Shown: positions 10,111 to 19,034 of the stretch, piece by piece
How positions within the stretch are numbered: the first letter of the stretch is position 1
How the letters are laid out: every line of letters starts with the position of its first letter
Source: Pseudomonas sp.
GTDB taxonomy: Bacteria > Pseudomonadota > Gammaproteobacteria > Pseudomonadales > Pseudomonadaceae
Reading direction: 5' to 3'
DNA length: 64,000 bases
Assembly (NCBI RefSeq): GCF_017744435.1
Contig: NZ_JAGIBG010000018.1
Location: 1 to 64,000 of the forward strand
Made by a program: the position numbers and the translations under genes
Notes under the pieces: model-generated
The model's input: the letters and a program-made list of their open reading frames with translations, nothing else
Told to the model about the DNA's origin: nothing
The model's database searches: none

Positions 10111-11673
10111 GTGAGCCAAGCCTTGATCAACGCATTGCAGAACCCTGCCCTGTACCCTCACCCGGTGGACGGGTTCCAGCTCATCGAGACGCACATCTCC
10201 TGGGTCCTGCTTACTGGCGAGTACGCCTACAAGATCAAGAAGCCGATGAACTTCGGCTTCCTCGACTTCACTGGCCTGGACCAGCGCCAGCACTTCTGTA
10301 ACGAAGAATTGCGCCTGAACCAGCGCCTGACCGAGGGTCTGTACCTTGAAGTCCTGCCGATTACCGGCAGTGCCGAAGCGCCACAGATCGGTGGTGAAGG
10401 CGAAGCGATCGAATATGCACTGAAGATGCGCCAGTTCCCCCAGGGCCAGATGCTCAGCACCCTGCAGGCCAATGGTGAGCTGCATACCGGCCACATCGAC
10501 CAGATGGCCCGGCAGATTGCCGAATTCCACCTGCAGGCACCGAAAGTGTCGCCGGAACATCCGCTGGGTACTCCAGAAAGCGTGATGGCGCCGGTCGAGC
10601 AGAACTTCGAGCAGATCCGCCCGTTCCTCAGCGAAAAAGCCGACCTGCAGCAACTGGACAACCTCCAGGCCTGGGCACGCAGCAGCTTCGAGCGCCTGCA
10701 TGGCCTGCTGCAGGCGCGCAAGGCCAATGGCTTCATCCGTGAATGCCACGGTGACATTCACCTGGGCAACGCCACCCTGATCGACGGCAAGGTGGTGATC
10801 TTCGACTGCATCGAGTTCAACGAACCGTTCCGCCTGACCGACGTCTATGCCGACGTCGGCTTCCTGGCGATGGACCTGGAAGACCGTGGCCTCAAGTGCC
10901 TGGCCCGTCGCTTCATCAGCCAGTACCTGGAGCTGACTGGCGACTACGCCGGCCTGGAGCTGCTGAACTTCTACAAGGCCTACCGCGCACTGGTACGGGC
11001 CAAGGTCGCCCTGTTCAGCCTGTCGGCCGATGCCGACGCCGTGCAGCGCGCCACCACCCTGCGCACCTACCGCAACTACGCCAACCTGGCGGAAAGCTAC
11101 AGCGCCATCCCTTCCCGCCTGCTGGCGATCACCCATGGCGTCTCGGCGGTGGGCAAAAGCCACGTGGCCATGCGTCTGGTCGAAGCGCTCGGCGCGGTTC
11201 GCGTGCGTTCGGATGTGGAGCGCAAGCGCCTGTTCGGTGAACAGCAGGCGCAAAACGCCGGCCAACTGGCTGCCGGCATCTATGACCAGGACGCCAGCGT
11301 GGCAACCTACCAGCGCCTGCATGAGCTGGCGGCGACGATCTTGCGTGCCGGTTTCCCGGTGGTGCTCGATGCCACTTACCTCAAGGCTGAACAGCGCCAG
11401 GCCGCCGCAACCGTGGCCAACGACACTGGCGTGCCGTTCCTGATCCTCGACTGCCATGCCCCGGAAGCGGTGATCGCCAGCTGGCTGGAGCAGCGCCAGG
11501 CCGAGAACAGCGACCCGTCGGATGCCACGCTGGAGGTGGTCAAGGCCCAGCAGGCCAGCCGTGAGCCACTGGATGCCCAGGAACTGGCAAACAGCACCCG
11601 CATCGATACCCAGGAAGCCAGCGGCATGGACCAGGTGATCGACCAGATTCGCCAGCGTCTGCCAGGCCTGTAA
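10111..11673 (+). CDS. Fused APH-like phosphotransferase / AAA P-loop kinase-like protein
   Basis: A 520-residue two-domain protein. The N-terminal half (about 1-330) resembles the aminoglycoside phosphotransferase/choline kinase fold, with ECHGDIHLGNATLIDG and the metal-binding VIFDCIEF. The C-terminal part is a P-loop kinase-like domain with THGVSAVGKSHVAMRL (Walker A). The family (COG2187 plus COG0645 type) is widespread in proteobacteria; its substrate is unknown and it should not be read as a resistance gene. Translation starts at GTG, with GAAGGA 6 nt upstream. It is divergent from mrcB and followed by a REP pair. Confidence 0.8.
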   Translation: MSQALINALQNPALYPHPVDGFQLIETHISWVLLTGEYAYKIKKPMNFGFLDFTGLDQRQHFCNEELRLNQRLTEGLYLEVLPITGSAEAPQIGGEGEAIEYALKMRQFPQGQMLSTLQANGELHTGHIDQMARQIAEFHLQAPKVSPEHPLGTPESVMAPVEQNFEQIRPFLSEKADLQQLDNLQAWARSSFERLHGLLQARKANGFIRECHGDIHLGNATLIDGKVVIFDCIEFNEPFRLTDVYADVGFLAMDLEDRGLKCLARRFISQYLELTGDYAGLELLNFYKAYRALVRAKVALFSLSADADAVQRATTLRTYRNYANLAESYSAIPSRLLAITHGVSAVGKSHVAMRLVEALGAVRVRSDVERKRLFGEQQAQNAGQLAAGIYDQDASVATYQRLHELAATILRAGFPVVLDATYLKAEQRQAAATVANDTGVPFLILDCHAPEAVIASWLEQRQAENSDPSDATLEVVKAQQASREPLDAQELANSTRIDTQEASGMDQVIDQIRQRLPGL

Positions 11674-11692
11674 GTTCAGCGCTTTCCTGTAC

Positions 11693-11791
11693 CCGCTTCG
11701 CGGGTAAACCCGCTCCCACAGGTACTAGGCCAACCTTGAGGCTGGCAGAGAACTTTGTGGGAGCGGGTTTACCCGCGAAGAGGCCGGCACA
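11693..11791. repeat. REP pair (inverted), P. putida type
   Basis: Two copies of the GC-rich 35-bp REP unit in opposite orientation (about 11693-11722 and 11755-11791), sharing CTTCGCGGGTAAACCCGCTC and its reverse complement. The intervening 30 bp are unique. They lie in the gap after the APH/AAA gene and before the TfoX-like gene. Confidence 0.9.
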
Positions 11792-11918
11792 GGCTGCCAA
11801 AAGCAGCTCGTCGTCCCCGATGGCAAAAGGCCGCGCATTTCCGAACCCCCGCTACACTCCTCTCAGACCTGCTCGCGATTTATCCCCTAGACCCGTTCAG
11901 CCATCGCAAGGAGGCTCG

Positions 11919-12194
11919 ATGAACGATGAATTGCAGCACCTGAAGAATCTTGGCAAGACCTCTGCGCAGTGGTTGCATGCGGCCGGTATCCACAGTGCAT
12001 CGGACTTGCGCCGGTTGGGCGCGGTGGGTGCCTACCAGGCCGTGAAAACACGAGGATTCCGGGCGTCGAAGGTGCTGTTGTACGCCATTGAAGGTGCATT
12101 GCTGGACATGCACTGGAACGATTTGCCAGCCGAACGCAAGGAAGCGCTCAATCAACAACTCGATGCGAAATGCCCTCTGCCCAAAAAAATCTGA
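11919..12194 (+). CDS. TfoX C-terminal-domain-like protein
   Basis: A 91-residue protein matching the TfoX/Sxy C-terminal domain (LQHLKNLGKTSAQWLHAAGI, DLRRLGAVGAYQAVKTRG, ALLDMHWNDLP), a helix-hairpin-helix-like fold. It lacks the TfoX N-terminal domain found in the competence regulators, so a competence role is not implied. The ATG at 11919 has AAGGAGG 4 nt upstream, which fixes the start. It lies immediately upstream of the prrF sRNA gene on the same strand. Confidence 0.85.
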   Translation: MNDELQHLKNLGKTSAQWLHAAGIHSASDLRRLGAVGAYQAVKTRGFRASKVLLYAIEGALLDMHWNDLPAERKEALNQQLDAKCPLPKKI

Positions 12195-12213
12195 AATAAA
12201 CGCAAGAAGGGGA

Positions 12214-12241
12214 TTGACGCTGTAATGAGAATCGTTATGAT
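12214..12241 (+). promoter_or_regulatory. prrF promoter with Fur box
   Basis: TTGACG (12214-12219), a 16-bp spacer and TATGAT (12236-12241). A 19-bp Fur box at 12221-12239 overlaps the spacer and the -10 and matches the classical GATAATGATAATCATTATC consensus at 14 of 19 positions. Fur-Fe would block RNA polymerase here, so the RNA is expected only under iron limitation. Confidence 0.85.
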
Positions 12242-12247
12242 TACCAC

Positions 12248-12361
12248 AACTGGTCGCGAGACTGGTTGGATAAGCTAAGAGCCCCTGGTTCGGACTCTCA
12301 GATTATCTCCTCATCAGGCTAATCACGGTTATTGACCCGGCATTTTGCCGGGTCTTTTTTT
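12248..12361 (+). ncRNA. prrF: PrrF iron-responsive small RNA
   Basis: The sequence AACTGGTCGCGAG at the 5' end, the central unpaired region containing CTCAGATTATCTCCTCATC, and the terminator ACCCGGCATTTTGCCGGGT followed by eight T residues match the known pseudomonad PrrF RNAs. PrrF pairs with mRNAs of non-essential iron-using proteins (such as sodB and TCA enzymes) and spares iron when Fur is inactive. The length of about 114 nt matches the family. Placed beside haem-uptake genes, it forms an iron-response locus. P. putida usually has a second copy elsewhere. Confidence 0.92.
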
Positions 12362-12395
12362 GCCCGCAGTTTTAACCCGCCCAGGCGAGTAACCG

Positions 12396-13283
12396 CTATT
12401 GGCGCAATTGGGCGCAGTAGTCCTGATCTGGCATCGCCGCCGTGTACCAGACATAGTCGGCCATCCCGGGCTCGACCTGCTCGCCCACCTCGGCCAGCAG
12501 CACAACCTTGCTCTCGCCTGTCGCGCCCAGATCGGCAAGGTGCAAAGGCACCCCCAGGTCCTTGCGCACGTGGTACAAACCTGCGAACAGCAATGCCGGC
12601 TGCGGCGCCGCCAGCAACCGTTCGGCAATACGCCGATCCCGTTGCTGTTGCACGGCCAGCATTGCCGGCAGCTGGCTTTCCGCCAGCAGGCCACAATGCC
12701 CCTGCTTCACCTGTTCGAGCAGTGCCGCCTTCACCGCAGGCGCATTCGACCGGGCGCCCGACAGCGCCGCCGGGTGCCGATAGGCCTGGCGCATTTCGGT
12801 GGGTGACAGGTTGGCCGCCAGCAGCGGCACATGATGTTGCAAGGCCTCTCGTACAATAGGGCCGTAAAGCTGCCAGTCCCAGCCCTCTTCCCAGGCCAGG
12901 GCCTTGGGCAGGTCCTGCGGCAACTGCGCCTGCCCCGCGAGTGCATCGACGCGGGCCTGCTGCTCGGGTTGCAGCATTTCCAGCAGCAGGCTGCCCTGCG
13001 CCCGGCGTTGCTGCAGCGCACGCATCAACCACAGCTGCAAGGCGTGATGATCCGGGTTGTCATGCTTCTCACCGACCAGCACCCGCGGGGCATCGGCCAG
13101 GCCTTCGAGCAGCTGCTCAGGGCTGATCACCTGCCCGCTGGCCAGATCGCGGATCTGCCCCAGCTCGGCGTTATCCCGCCCTGCGCTGCTCTGCCAGGCA
13201 GGCAGCGGTGGCAGGCTGGCCTGGCAGCCACCCAACGCCAGCGCCAGACACAGTAATGAACCGCACAGCAAAGGATGACCCAT
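12396..13283 (-). CDS. ChaN-family haem/iron-associated lipoprotein
   Basis: A 295-residue lipoprotein. The signal peptide ends in the lipobox LGGC (about residues 17-20), followed by a ChaN-like (DUF399) domain with VLVGEKHDNPDHHALQLWL near residue 70, where the His/Glu pair is typical of the family. ChaN of Campylobacter binds two cofacial haems, and the family is often Fur-regulated. It is the last gene of the leftward phuT-phuU-phuV-chaN set, 12 bp after phuV. The convergent PrrF gene ends just to its left. Confidence 0.85.
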   Translation of the reverse strand: MGHPLLCGSLLCLALALGGCQASLPPLPAWQSSAGRDNAELGQIRDLASGQVISPEQLLEGLADAPRVLVGEKHDNPDHHALQLWLMRALQQRRAQGSLLLEMLQPEQQARVDALAGQAQLPQDLPKALAWEEGWDWQLYGPIVREALQHHVPLLAANLSPTEMRQAYRHPAALSGARSNAPAVKAALLEQVKQGHCGLLAESQLPAMLAVQQQRDRRIAERLLAAPQPALLFAGLYHVRKDLGVPLHLADLGATGESKVVLLAEVGEQVEPGMADYVWYTAAMPDQDYCAQLRQ

Positions 13284-13295
13284 GGGCAGTGTCTC

Positions 13296-14063
13296 CTAGC
13301 GGGTAATGATCAGCGGGTGCCCCCGTTCCGGGTGCGCCTGCACCAGCACTTCGATACCGAACACGGCCTTGAGTGAGGCAGGCGTCAGTACCTCCTGCGG
13401 CGTGGCCAGGGCATGGCAGCGCCCGTCTTGCAGCAACAGGATACGATCGCAGTAGCGCGCCGCAAGGTTGAGGTCATGCAGGATCACCAGCACTGCAGCA
13501 CTGCGGTCGGCGAAGCTGCGCACAGCCTCCAGCGTCGTATGCTGATGCAAAGGATCGAGCATCGAGGTCGGCTCGTCGAGCAACAGCGTGGCGCCCTGCT
13601 CTCCCGGCCACAACTGGGCCAGCACCCGGGCCAGATGCACACGCTGGCGCTCGCCGCCTGACAGGGCCAGATAGCTGCGCTCCAGCAGATGCCAGGCATC
13701 CGCCGCACGCAATGCGGCCTCGACGATCTCCCGGTCACGCTGCTGGCCACTGCCATGGGGCAGTCGCCCCATGCCGACCACTTCCTCGACGCGAAAGGCG
13801 AAGCCCAGGCCGGATACTTGCGGCAGTACAGCCAGGCACTGTGCCCGCGCCTGCCCCGGCCAATCGGCCAGGGCCTTGCCCTGCAGGTTCACATGCCCAT
13901 GGCTTGGCGCAAGCTCGCCGCACAATGCACCCAGCAGGCTGCTCTTGCCCGCGCCATTGGGCCCGAGCACGCCAAGCACCTGGCCGGGCAGCAACTGCAG
14001 ATTGATGTCATGCAGCACTTCACTGCTGCCGCGGCGCAAATGCAGACCTTTGACTTCAAGCAT
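13296..14063 (-). CDS. hmuV: Haem ABC transporter ATP-binding protein
   Basis: Cytoplasmic ATPase of a haem/siderophore-type importer. Walker [10 protein letters not shown] lies at about 34-42, the signature LSGGERQRV near 137 and Walker [10 protein letters not shown] follows. At 255 aa it is the length of HmuV/PhuV. It shares 1 bp with the end of the permease gene upstream, indicating a single transcript. FecCD partners are the norm for this subfamily, and the HmuV form is suggested by the [20 protein letters not shown]-terminal region. Confidence 0.92.
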   Translation of the reverse strand: MLEVKGLHLRRGSSEVLHDINLQLLPGQVLGVLGPNGAGKSSLLGALCGELAPSHGHVNLQGKALADWPGQARAQCLAVLPQVSGLGFAFRVEEVVGMGRLPHGSGQQRDREIVEAALRAADAWHLLERSYLALSGGERQRVHLARVLAQLWPGEQGATLLLDEPTSMLDPLHQHTTLEAVRSFADRSAAVLVILHDLNLAARYCDRILLLQDGRCHALATPQEVLTPASLKAVFGIEVLVQAHPERGHPLIITR

Positions 14064-15100
14064 CAGGTGCGCCCCCTGATCAGCAGAAACAGGAAGAACG
14101 GCGCGCCGATGAATGCGGTCACGATGCCGATGGGCAGCTCTGCCGGCGCCAGCGCCAGACGTGCCACCAGATCGGCGAACAACAGCAAGGTCCCACCCGC
14201 CAGCAACGAGGCCGGCAGCAACACCCTGTGGTCGGGCCCGGCCAGCAACCGCACCAGATGCGGCACCACCAGGCCGACGAAGCCGATCAACCCCGCTGCG
14301 GCCACCGCAGCGCCAACACCCAAGGCCGTGCAGAACACCAGCTCGCGCTTGAGCCGCTCCACCTCGATGCCCAGGTGCCGCGCCTCCGACTCACCGAGCA
14401 GCAAGGCATTCAGCGCCTGGGCCCGGCGCGGCAGCCAAAGCGCAACGCCTGCAGCCACCAGCAACAATGGCCAGAGCCGCTCGTAACTGGCGCCATTGAG
14501 GCTGCCCAGGTTCCAGAACGTCAGCGTGCGCAGCGTGGCGTCATCGGCCAGGTAGGTGAACAGCCCTACCGCCGAGCCGCCCAATGCCGTCAGTGCGATC
14601 CCCGCCAGCAGCATGGTGGCGACGTTGGTCTGGCCATCGCGCCGTCCCAGGCGGTACACCAGCGCCGTCACCCCCAGCCCACCGATGAACGCGCAGGCCG
14701 ACAGCAAGTACGGGCCAAACCATTGCGGAATGCCACCAAACCAGCTGCCACCGACAATCGCCACCGCCGCCCCCAACGCCGCGCCGCTGGCGACGCCGAC
14801 CAGGCCAGGATCGGCCAGCGGATTGCGGAACAGCCCCTGCATCGCCACGCCGGACAACGCCAGCACAGCCCCCACAGCCAGCCCCAGCAACGTACGTGGC
14901 AGGCGGATCTGGCCAAGGATCATTTCAGCCTGCTCCAGGCCATCAGGGGCAATCGGCAGCCCGAGCGAACGCAGGCCGACGCGCAAGGTATCCCACAACG
15001 GCAGGCTGACCGGCCCAAGGGCCAGCGACAACCACACCGCCAGCAGGCACAGCAGTGTCAGGTAAACAAACAGTGTTCGCGGCTGGATCCGTTGTTTCAT
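14063..15100 (-). CDS. hmuU: Haem ABC transporter permease (FecCD family)
   Basis: A 345-residue integral membrane permease with about ten hydrophobic helices and FecCD/BtuC family motifs ([41 protein letters not shown] split over two helices; [13 protein letters not shown] near residue 285). It overlaps the binding-protein gene by 4 bp upstream and the ATPase gene by 1 bp downstream. The family also includes siderophore and vitamin B12 permeases. The haem assignment rests on the neighbours. Confidence 0.92.
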   Translation of the reverse strand: MKQRIQPRTLFVYLTLLCLLAVWLSLALGPVSLPLWDTLRVGLRSLGLPIAPDGLEQAEMILGQIRLPRTLLGLAVGAVLALSGVAMQGLFRNPLADPGLVGVASGAALGAAVAIVGGSWFGGIPQWFGPYLLSACAFIGGLGVTALVYRLGRRDGQTNVATMLLAGIALTALGGSAVGLFTYLADDATLRTLTFWNLGSLNGASYERLWPLLLVAAGVALWLPRRAQALNALLLGESEARHLGIEVERLKRELVFCTALGVGAAVAAAGLIGFVGLVVPHLVRLLAGPDHRVLLPASLLAGGTLLLFADLVARLALAPAELPIGIVTAFIGAPFFLFLLIRGRT

Positions 15101-15972
15101 TTAGCAGCGCTTGCCGGGTAGAGCGCAGTCGCCAGTGCCTGCAAGGCGGTTGGCAGGCGTGGACCAAGGCCACCCACCAGCAATGTCGGGTCGAGCGACA
15201 CCAGGCGCTTGTCGCGCACTGCACGGGAAGCGGCCAGCGCCGGGTTTTCCTTGAGCAACGCCTGTAAGGCTTGCTCGCCGCTCAGCGCACGATCAGAGAA
15301 CACCACGACATCCGGGTCGAGCGCCGCCAGCGCCTCACTGGAGAAGTTCTTGTAGCCTTGGTGCTCGGCCAGGTTGCGCGCCCCCGCCTGGCGCAGCACC
15401 CAGTCACCAGCGGTGCCCTGCCCGGCAATCAGCGGCTTGGCGCCAGCATGCCCGACCAGCAGCAACACACCCGGTGCCTTGTGATGCTGCTGAGCCTGCC
15501 TGACCTTCAACTGCAGCGCTTCGAGTTGCTGGTGATAGCCTGCCGCCAACTGTGCGGCTTTCTCTTCGGCGCCCAACAAGGCGCCCAGATGCTTGAGGTT
15601 CTCGTCCACCGCAGCCAGCTCGGCCTGGCTGGAGAACAACTCGACCCGCACGCCCGCTTTGCGCACCTGCGCCAGCACGGGCGGCGGCCCCATCTCTTCG
15701 GTGCCCACCAGCACATCCGGGCGCAGGCTGAGAATGCCCTCGGCCGACAACTGCCGCTGATACCCCACACTCGGCAAGGCCTTCAGCGATTCGGGGTGCT
15801 GGCTGGTGGTATCGACGCCCACCAGGCGTGGCTCGCCGCCCAGCTCAGTGATCCACTCGCTCAGCGCCCCGCCAGCGCTGACCCAGCGCTGCGGCAATTC
15901 GCCGGCCAGGGCCTGGGTGGTAGCAACGAAAGCTGCGCACAGGGCGAGCAAGGCAGCGGGACGGCGCATCAT
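15097..15972 (-). CDS. hmuT: Haem ABC transporter periplasmic substrate-binding protein
   Basis: A 291-residue periplasmic binding protein of the BtuF/FepB type with an N-terminal signal peptide (RRPAALLALCAAFVATTQALAG, about 2-23). It delivers haem to the permease. I chose ATG at 15972 because AGAAGGA stands 5 nt upstream; the next codon is also ATG, and a longer frame to 16077 runs into the Fur-box region. First gene of the leftward operon hmuTUV-chaN, with a Fur box about 90 bp upstream. Confidence 0.9.
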   Translation of the reverse strand: MMRRPAALLALCAAFVATTQALAGELPQRWVSAGGALSEWITELGGEPRLVGVDTTSQHPESLKALPSVGYQRQLSAEGILSLRPDVLVGTEEMGPPPVLAQVRKAGVRVELFSSQAELAAVDENLKHLGALLGAEEKAAQLAAGYHQQLEALQLKVRQAQQHHKAPGVLLLVGHAGAKPLIAGQGTAGDWVLRQAGARNLAEHQGYKNFSSEALAALDPDVVVFSDRALSGEQALQALLKENPALAASRAVRDKRLVSLDPTLLVGGLGPRLPTALQALATALYPASAAK

Positions 15973-16061
15973 CGGATTCCTTCTGAAGGAGGGCCGCACG
16001 CCTTGTGGCGAGCGGCGGAACTGCGCACCATAGGCGGGCGGCGCAGCAAATGCGGGCAATT

Positions 16062-16076
16062 TGATAATTATTCGCA
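16062..16076. promoter_or_regulatory. Fur box between hmuT and the Rieske gene
   Basis: In the 7-1-7 Fur model (TGATAAT-N-ATTATCA) the plus strand reads TGATAAT T ATTCGCA: one half is perfect and the other matches at 5 of 7. It lies in the 148-bp gap between the divergent hmuT and Rieske genes, so it could control both. Confidence 0.65.
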
Positions 16077-16120
16077 TTGACGCGTCAAGCCATCACTTTG
16101 TTTCACGAGCCTTCCCTGCA

Positions 16121-16438
16121 ATGCATTTTCTCTGTCCTTCCACGGCCTTGGCCGAGGGCCACAGCCGCGCCTTCAGCGTAGACGGCATCGACCTGTTCGG
16201 TGTACGCCGACAGGGCCAGGTCTACCTGTACCGTAACCGCTGCCCGCACCGCGGCATCCCGCTGAACTGGGCGCAAGACGCCTTTCTCGACGACAGCGCC
16301 AGCCTGATCCACTGCGCCCATCATGGTGCGCTGTTTCTGATAGACAGTGGTGAATGCGTGGCCGGCCCCTGCGAAGGCGAAATACTGCAGGCCCTGGACT
16401 GCCATGAAGACAGCCAGGGCATTTGGCTCAAGGGGTAA
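16121..16438 (+). CDS. Small Rieske [2Fe-2S] ferredoxin-like protein
   Basis: A 105-residue stand-alone Rieske domain. Ligand motifs are complete: CPH at C41/H43 and CAHH at C65/H68. No signal peptide and no membrane segment, so it is a cytoplasmic electron carrier; partner unknown. I chose ATG at 16121; a longer frame from 16061 would run across the Fur-box region and adds no domain. It overlaps the convergent sfsA gene by 11 bp. Divergent from hmuT and sharing its Fur-box region, it may serve iron or haem metabolism (inference). Confidence 0.85.
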   Translation: MHFLCPSTALAEGHSRAFSVDGIDLFGVRRQGQVYLYRNRCPHRGIPLNWAQDAFLDDSASLIHCAHHGALFLIDSGECVAGPCEGEILQALDCHEDSQGIWLKG

Positions 16439-17138
16439 GCAATACCGGCAGCGGGCGATCAATGACGATGTGCTCGTCATCCAGTCGCACGCCGTAGGCC
16501 AGCACCTCGACCCCGTCGGCCACCGCTGCACGCAGGGCATTGGCGTAGGCGAGGTCGATCTCCTCGGCAGGGCGTACCGCCTCGATGCCGGTAAGGTTCA
16601 CGCAGTACAGCTGCACCGCACGAATGCCCTGGCGGGCCAAGGCCGCCAGCTCGCGCAGGTGCTTGGCGCCACGCTGGGTCACTGCATCCGGGAACGCCGC
16701 CACGGCAGTCTCCGGATAGCCCAGGGTCACGCTCTTGACCTCGACATAGGCCGGCCCGTCGGCGAACTCCAGGCGAAAATCCACCCGGCTGCGCTCTTCG
16801 CCGTAAGCCACTTCACGCTTCAGCACGGTAAAACCGGCCAGTTCGTGGATCACCCCGCTGCGCAGTGCCTCTTCAACCAGTGCATTGGCGCGCCCGGTAT
16901 TGATGCAGGCCAGGCGGCCCTGGGGCGTTTCGCTGATTTCCCAGGTACCTGGCAGCTTGCGCTTGGGGTCGTTGGAGCGGCTGAACCACACCTGCCCGCC
17001 CTCGCGCATGCAATTGAGCATGGAACCGGTGTTCGGGCAGTGGATGGTCAGTTGCTCGCCATTGGCCAGTTCGATGTCAGCCAGGAAGCGCTTGTAGCGG
17101 CGCAGCAGGCGCCCTTGTTCAAGTTGAGGAAAAAACAC
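16428..17138 (-). CDS. sfsA: SfsA, sugar fermentation stimulation protein homologue
   Basis: A 236-residue protein of the SfsA family, standard length. Motifs include [13 protein letters not shown] (here [18 protein letters not shown], about 34-51) and a conserved acidic/nuclease-like region ([19 protein letters not shown]). E. coli SfsA is described as a DNA-binding regulator of maltose genes. The fold is nuclease-related, so the true role in pseudomonads is open. It starts 3 bp after the end of the aminotransferase gene on the same strand, probably one transcript. Confidence 0.93.
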   Translation of the reverse strand: MFFPQLEQGRLLRRYKRFLADIELANGEQLTIHCPNTGSMLNCMREGGQVWFSRSNDPKRKLPGTWEISETPQGRLACINTGRANALVEEALRSGVIHELAGFTVLKREVAYGEERSRVDFRLEFADGPAYVEVKSVTLGYPETAVAAFPDAVTQRGAKHLRELAALARQGIRAVQLYCVNLTGIEAVRPAEEIDLAYANALRAAVADGVEVLAYGVRLDDEHIVIDRPLPVLLTP

Positions 17139-17141
17139 CCT

Positions 17142-18314
17142 TTACCCCTGCCAGCTTTTCAGCCCGCGAGCGATGCGCTCGACCGCCTGCTCAAGGCGCG
17201 GCAGGCTCTGGGTGTAGGCAAACCGCACATGGTGGCCGGCCAGGTGGCGGCCGAAGTCCAGGCCAGGGGTGAAGGCCAGGTGCTCGGTTTCGAGGAAATG
17301 CTGACAGAAGGCAAAGGCATCGCCACCGAACGCGCTGATGTCGGCATACAGGTAGAATGCCCCCTGCGGCTCGACGGCGATGCGGAAGCCCAGTTCGCGC
17401 AGGGCCGGCAGCAGATAGTCGCGGCGACGGGCGAATTCGGCACGGCGCTCTTCGAAAATCGCCAGGGTCTCTGGCTGGAAACAGGCCAGCGCCGCGTGCT
17501 GGGCCATGCTCGGCGCACTGATGTAGAGGTTCTGCGCCAGCTTCTCCAGGTCGGCCACGGCATTGGGTGGCGCCACCAGCCAGCCGAGCCGCCAGCCGGT
17601 CATGCCGAAATACTTGGAAAAACTATTAAGGACGAACGCCGAGTCATCCACTTCCAGCACACTCGGTGCGTCCATGCCGTAGGTCAGGCCGTGGTAGATC
17701 TCGTCCACCACCAGGTGGCCATGGTGTTCACGGGTGGCCTTGGACAGGCTGGCCAGCTCGTCGCGGCCCAGCACGGTGCCCGTCGGGTTGGCTGGCGAGG
17801 CGACCAGGGCGCCAACGCTGTCCTTGTCCCAGTAGCGCTCGACCAGATCGGCGGTCAGTTGGTAGTTGACCTCCGGCCCCACCGGCACCAGCTGCGCGCC
17901 GCCCTCGACCAGGCGCAGGAAGTGGCGGTTGCACGGGTAACCTGGGTCGGCCAGCAGCCAGTGTTTGCCGGGGTCGACCAACAGGCTGCTGGCCAGCAGC
18001 AGCGCCCCGGAGCCGCCCGGTGTGACGAGAATCCGCTCAGGGTCGATCTGCAAGCCGTAACGCTGGTCATAGAAACCGGCAATGGCCTCGCGCAGCGCTG
18101 GCAGCCCGCGGGCAGCTGTGTAGCGGGTATGCCCGGCGGCCAGTGCGGCCTGGCCGGCAGCGACGATCGGTGCGGCGGTGGTGAAGTCCGGCTCGCCGAT
18201 TTCCAGGTGGATCACGTCATGGCCGGCCGCTTGCAGCTCGTTGGCCCGCGCCAGCAACGCCATGACGTGGAAGGGTTCGATGGCGCGACTGCGCGCACTG
18301 TAGGGGTGGGCCAT
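17142..18314 (-). CDS. PLP-dependent class I/II aminotransferase
   Basis: A 390-residue fold-type I aminotransferase of the AspC/AlaA-like group. The PLP lysine is K234 in NSFSKYFGMTGWRLGW, and SPANPTG with DEIYHGL give the pyridine-ring Asp/Tyr contacts. The substrate cannot be settled from sequence (aspartate, aromatic or alanine types share these motifs). The partner sfsA follows immediately. A 210-bp gap separates its start from divergent dksA. Confidence 0.9.
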   Translation of the reverse strand: MAHPYSARSRAIEPFHVMALLARANELQAAGHDVIHLEIGEPDFTTAAPIVAAGQAALAAGHTRYTAARGLPALREAIAGFYDQRYGLQIDPERILVTPGGSGALLLASSLLVDPGKHWLLADPGYPCNRHFLRLVEGGAQLVPVGPEVNYQLTADLVERYWDKDSVGALVASPANPTGTVLGRDELASLSKATREHHGHLVVDEIYHGLTYGMDAPSVLEVDDSAFVLNSFSKYFGMTGWRLGWLVAPPNAVADLEKLAQNLYISAPSMAQHAALACFQPETLAIFEERRAEFARRRDYLLPALRELGFRIAVEPQGAFYLYADISAFGGDAFAFCQHFLETEHLAFTPGLDFGRHLAGHHVRFAYTQSLPRLEQAVERIARGLKSWQG

Positions 18315-18524
18315 GACCTTCTCTCAATTGGGTCTAAACTGTTGATTCTACCTCTGCATGGCAGCGAACGTGAGGCTCGTACCGCTGTCAACTGCTAGGG
18401 TCGGGCGGGGTAGCGCACCCCCGATCTATCTGGTAAGTTCGGCGGCTCGCAGTCGCAGGGCCGGCGGGTGCCGGAGATGGAGCATCCTGCGCATTGGATC
18501 AGATGAGTGAGAGGCGGTCTATTC

Positions 18525-18971
18525 ATGTCCACCGTAGAAAAGCAAAAAACCGGTCAGACCATGTACGGTGTCGAGCCCTATAAAGAGACCAAGGGCGAAG
18601 AGTACATGGGCGAGCCCATGCGCAAGCACTTCACCAAACTCCTCAATGCCTGGAAAGGCGAGCTGATGGTCAGTGTGGACCGTACCGTGGACCACATGAA
18701 GGACGAAGCAGCCAACTTCCCCGACCCGGCCGACCGTGCCAGCCAGGAAGAAGAATTCGCACTGGAGCTGCGCAACCGCGACCGCGAGCGCAAGCTGATC
18801 AAGAAGATCGACAAGACCCTGCAGAAGATCCAGGACCAGGATTACGGCTGGTGCGACTCCTGCGGTATCGAGATTGGTCTGCGCCGTCTGGAAGCCCGCC
18901 CGACCGCCGACCTGTGCTTCGACTGCAAGGAAATCTCGGAGAAAAAGGAAAAGACCGTCGGCAAAGGCTGA
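18525..18971 (+). CDS. dksA: RNA polymerase-binding transcription factor DksA
   Basis: With ppGpp it adjusts transcription of rRNA and amino-acid genes. At 148 aa it is standard. Coiled-coil helices with the tip motif DxxDxA (FPDPADRASQ, about D67/D70) are followed by the zinc finger C110-x2-C113-x17-C131-x2-C134. The start at 18525 follows GAGGCGG about 8 nt upstream; an in-frame ATG at 18507 is possible but not conserved in the family. A strong terminator hairpin follows at 18987. Confidence 0.97.
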   Translation: MSTVEKQKTGQTMYGVEPYKETKGEEYMGEPMRKHFTKLLNAWKGELMVSVDRTVDHMKDEAANFPDPADRASQEEEFALELRNRDRERKLIKKIDKTLQKIQDQDYGWCDSCGIEIGLRRLEARPTADLCFDCKEISEKKEKTVGKG

Positions 18972-18986
18972 CCCTTCTTCCATCCG

Positions 18987-19013
18987 AACGGGGCGCATCT
19001 TGCGCCCCGTTTC
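18987..19013 (+). terminator. Hairpin terminator after dksA
   Basis: AACGGGGCGC / GCGCCCCGTT with an atctt loop, followed by a short T-rich tract (TTTCATTTA). It separates dksA from gluQ, though partial read-through to gluQ is common in this arrangement. Confidence 0.75.
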
Positions 19014-19034
19014 ATTTATATGCCCGGCAACGCC

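Noticed and set aside
10111..11673. Reading the APH-like domain as an antibiotic-resistance gene
   Set aside because: The fused P-loop domain and its place among core genes fit a housekeeping family, not an acquired resistance enzyme.
11693..11791. REP pair considered as a CRISPR array
   Set aside because: Only two units in inverted orientation; CRISPR repeats are direct and regularly spaced.
11919..12194. TfoX-like protein as a competence regulator
   Set aside because: Only the C-terminal domain is present; the regulatory N-terminal domain is missing.
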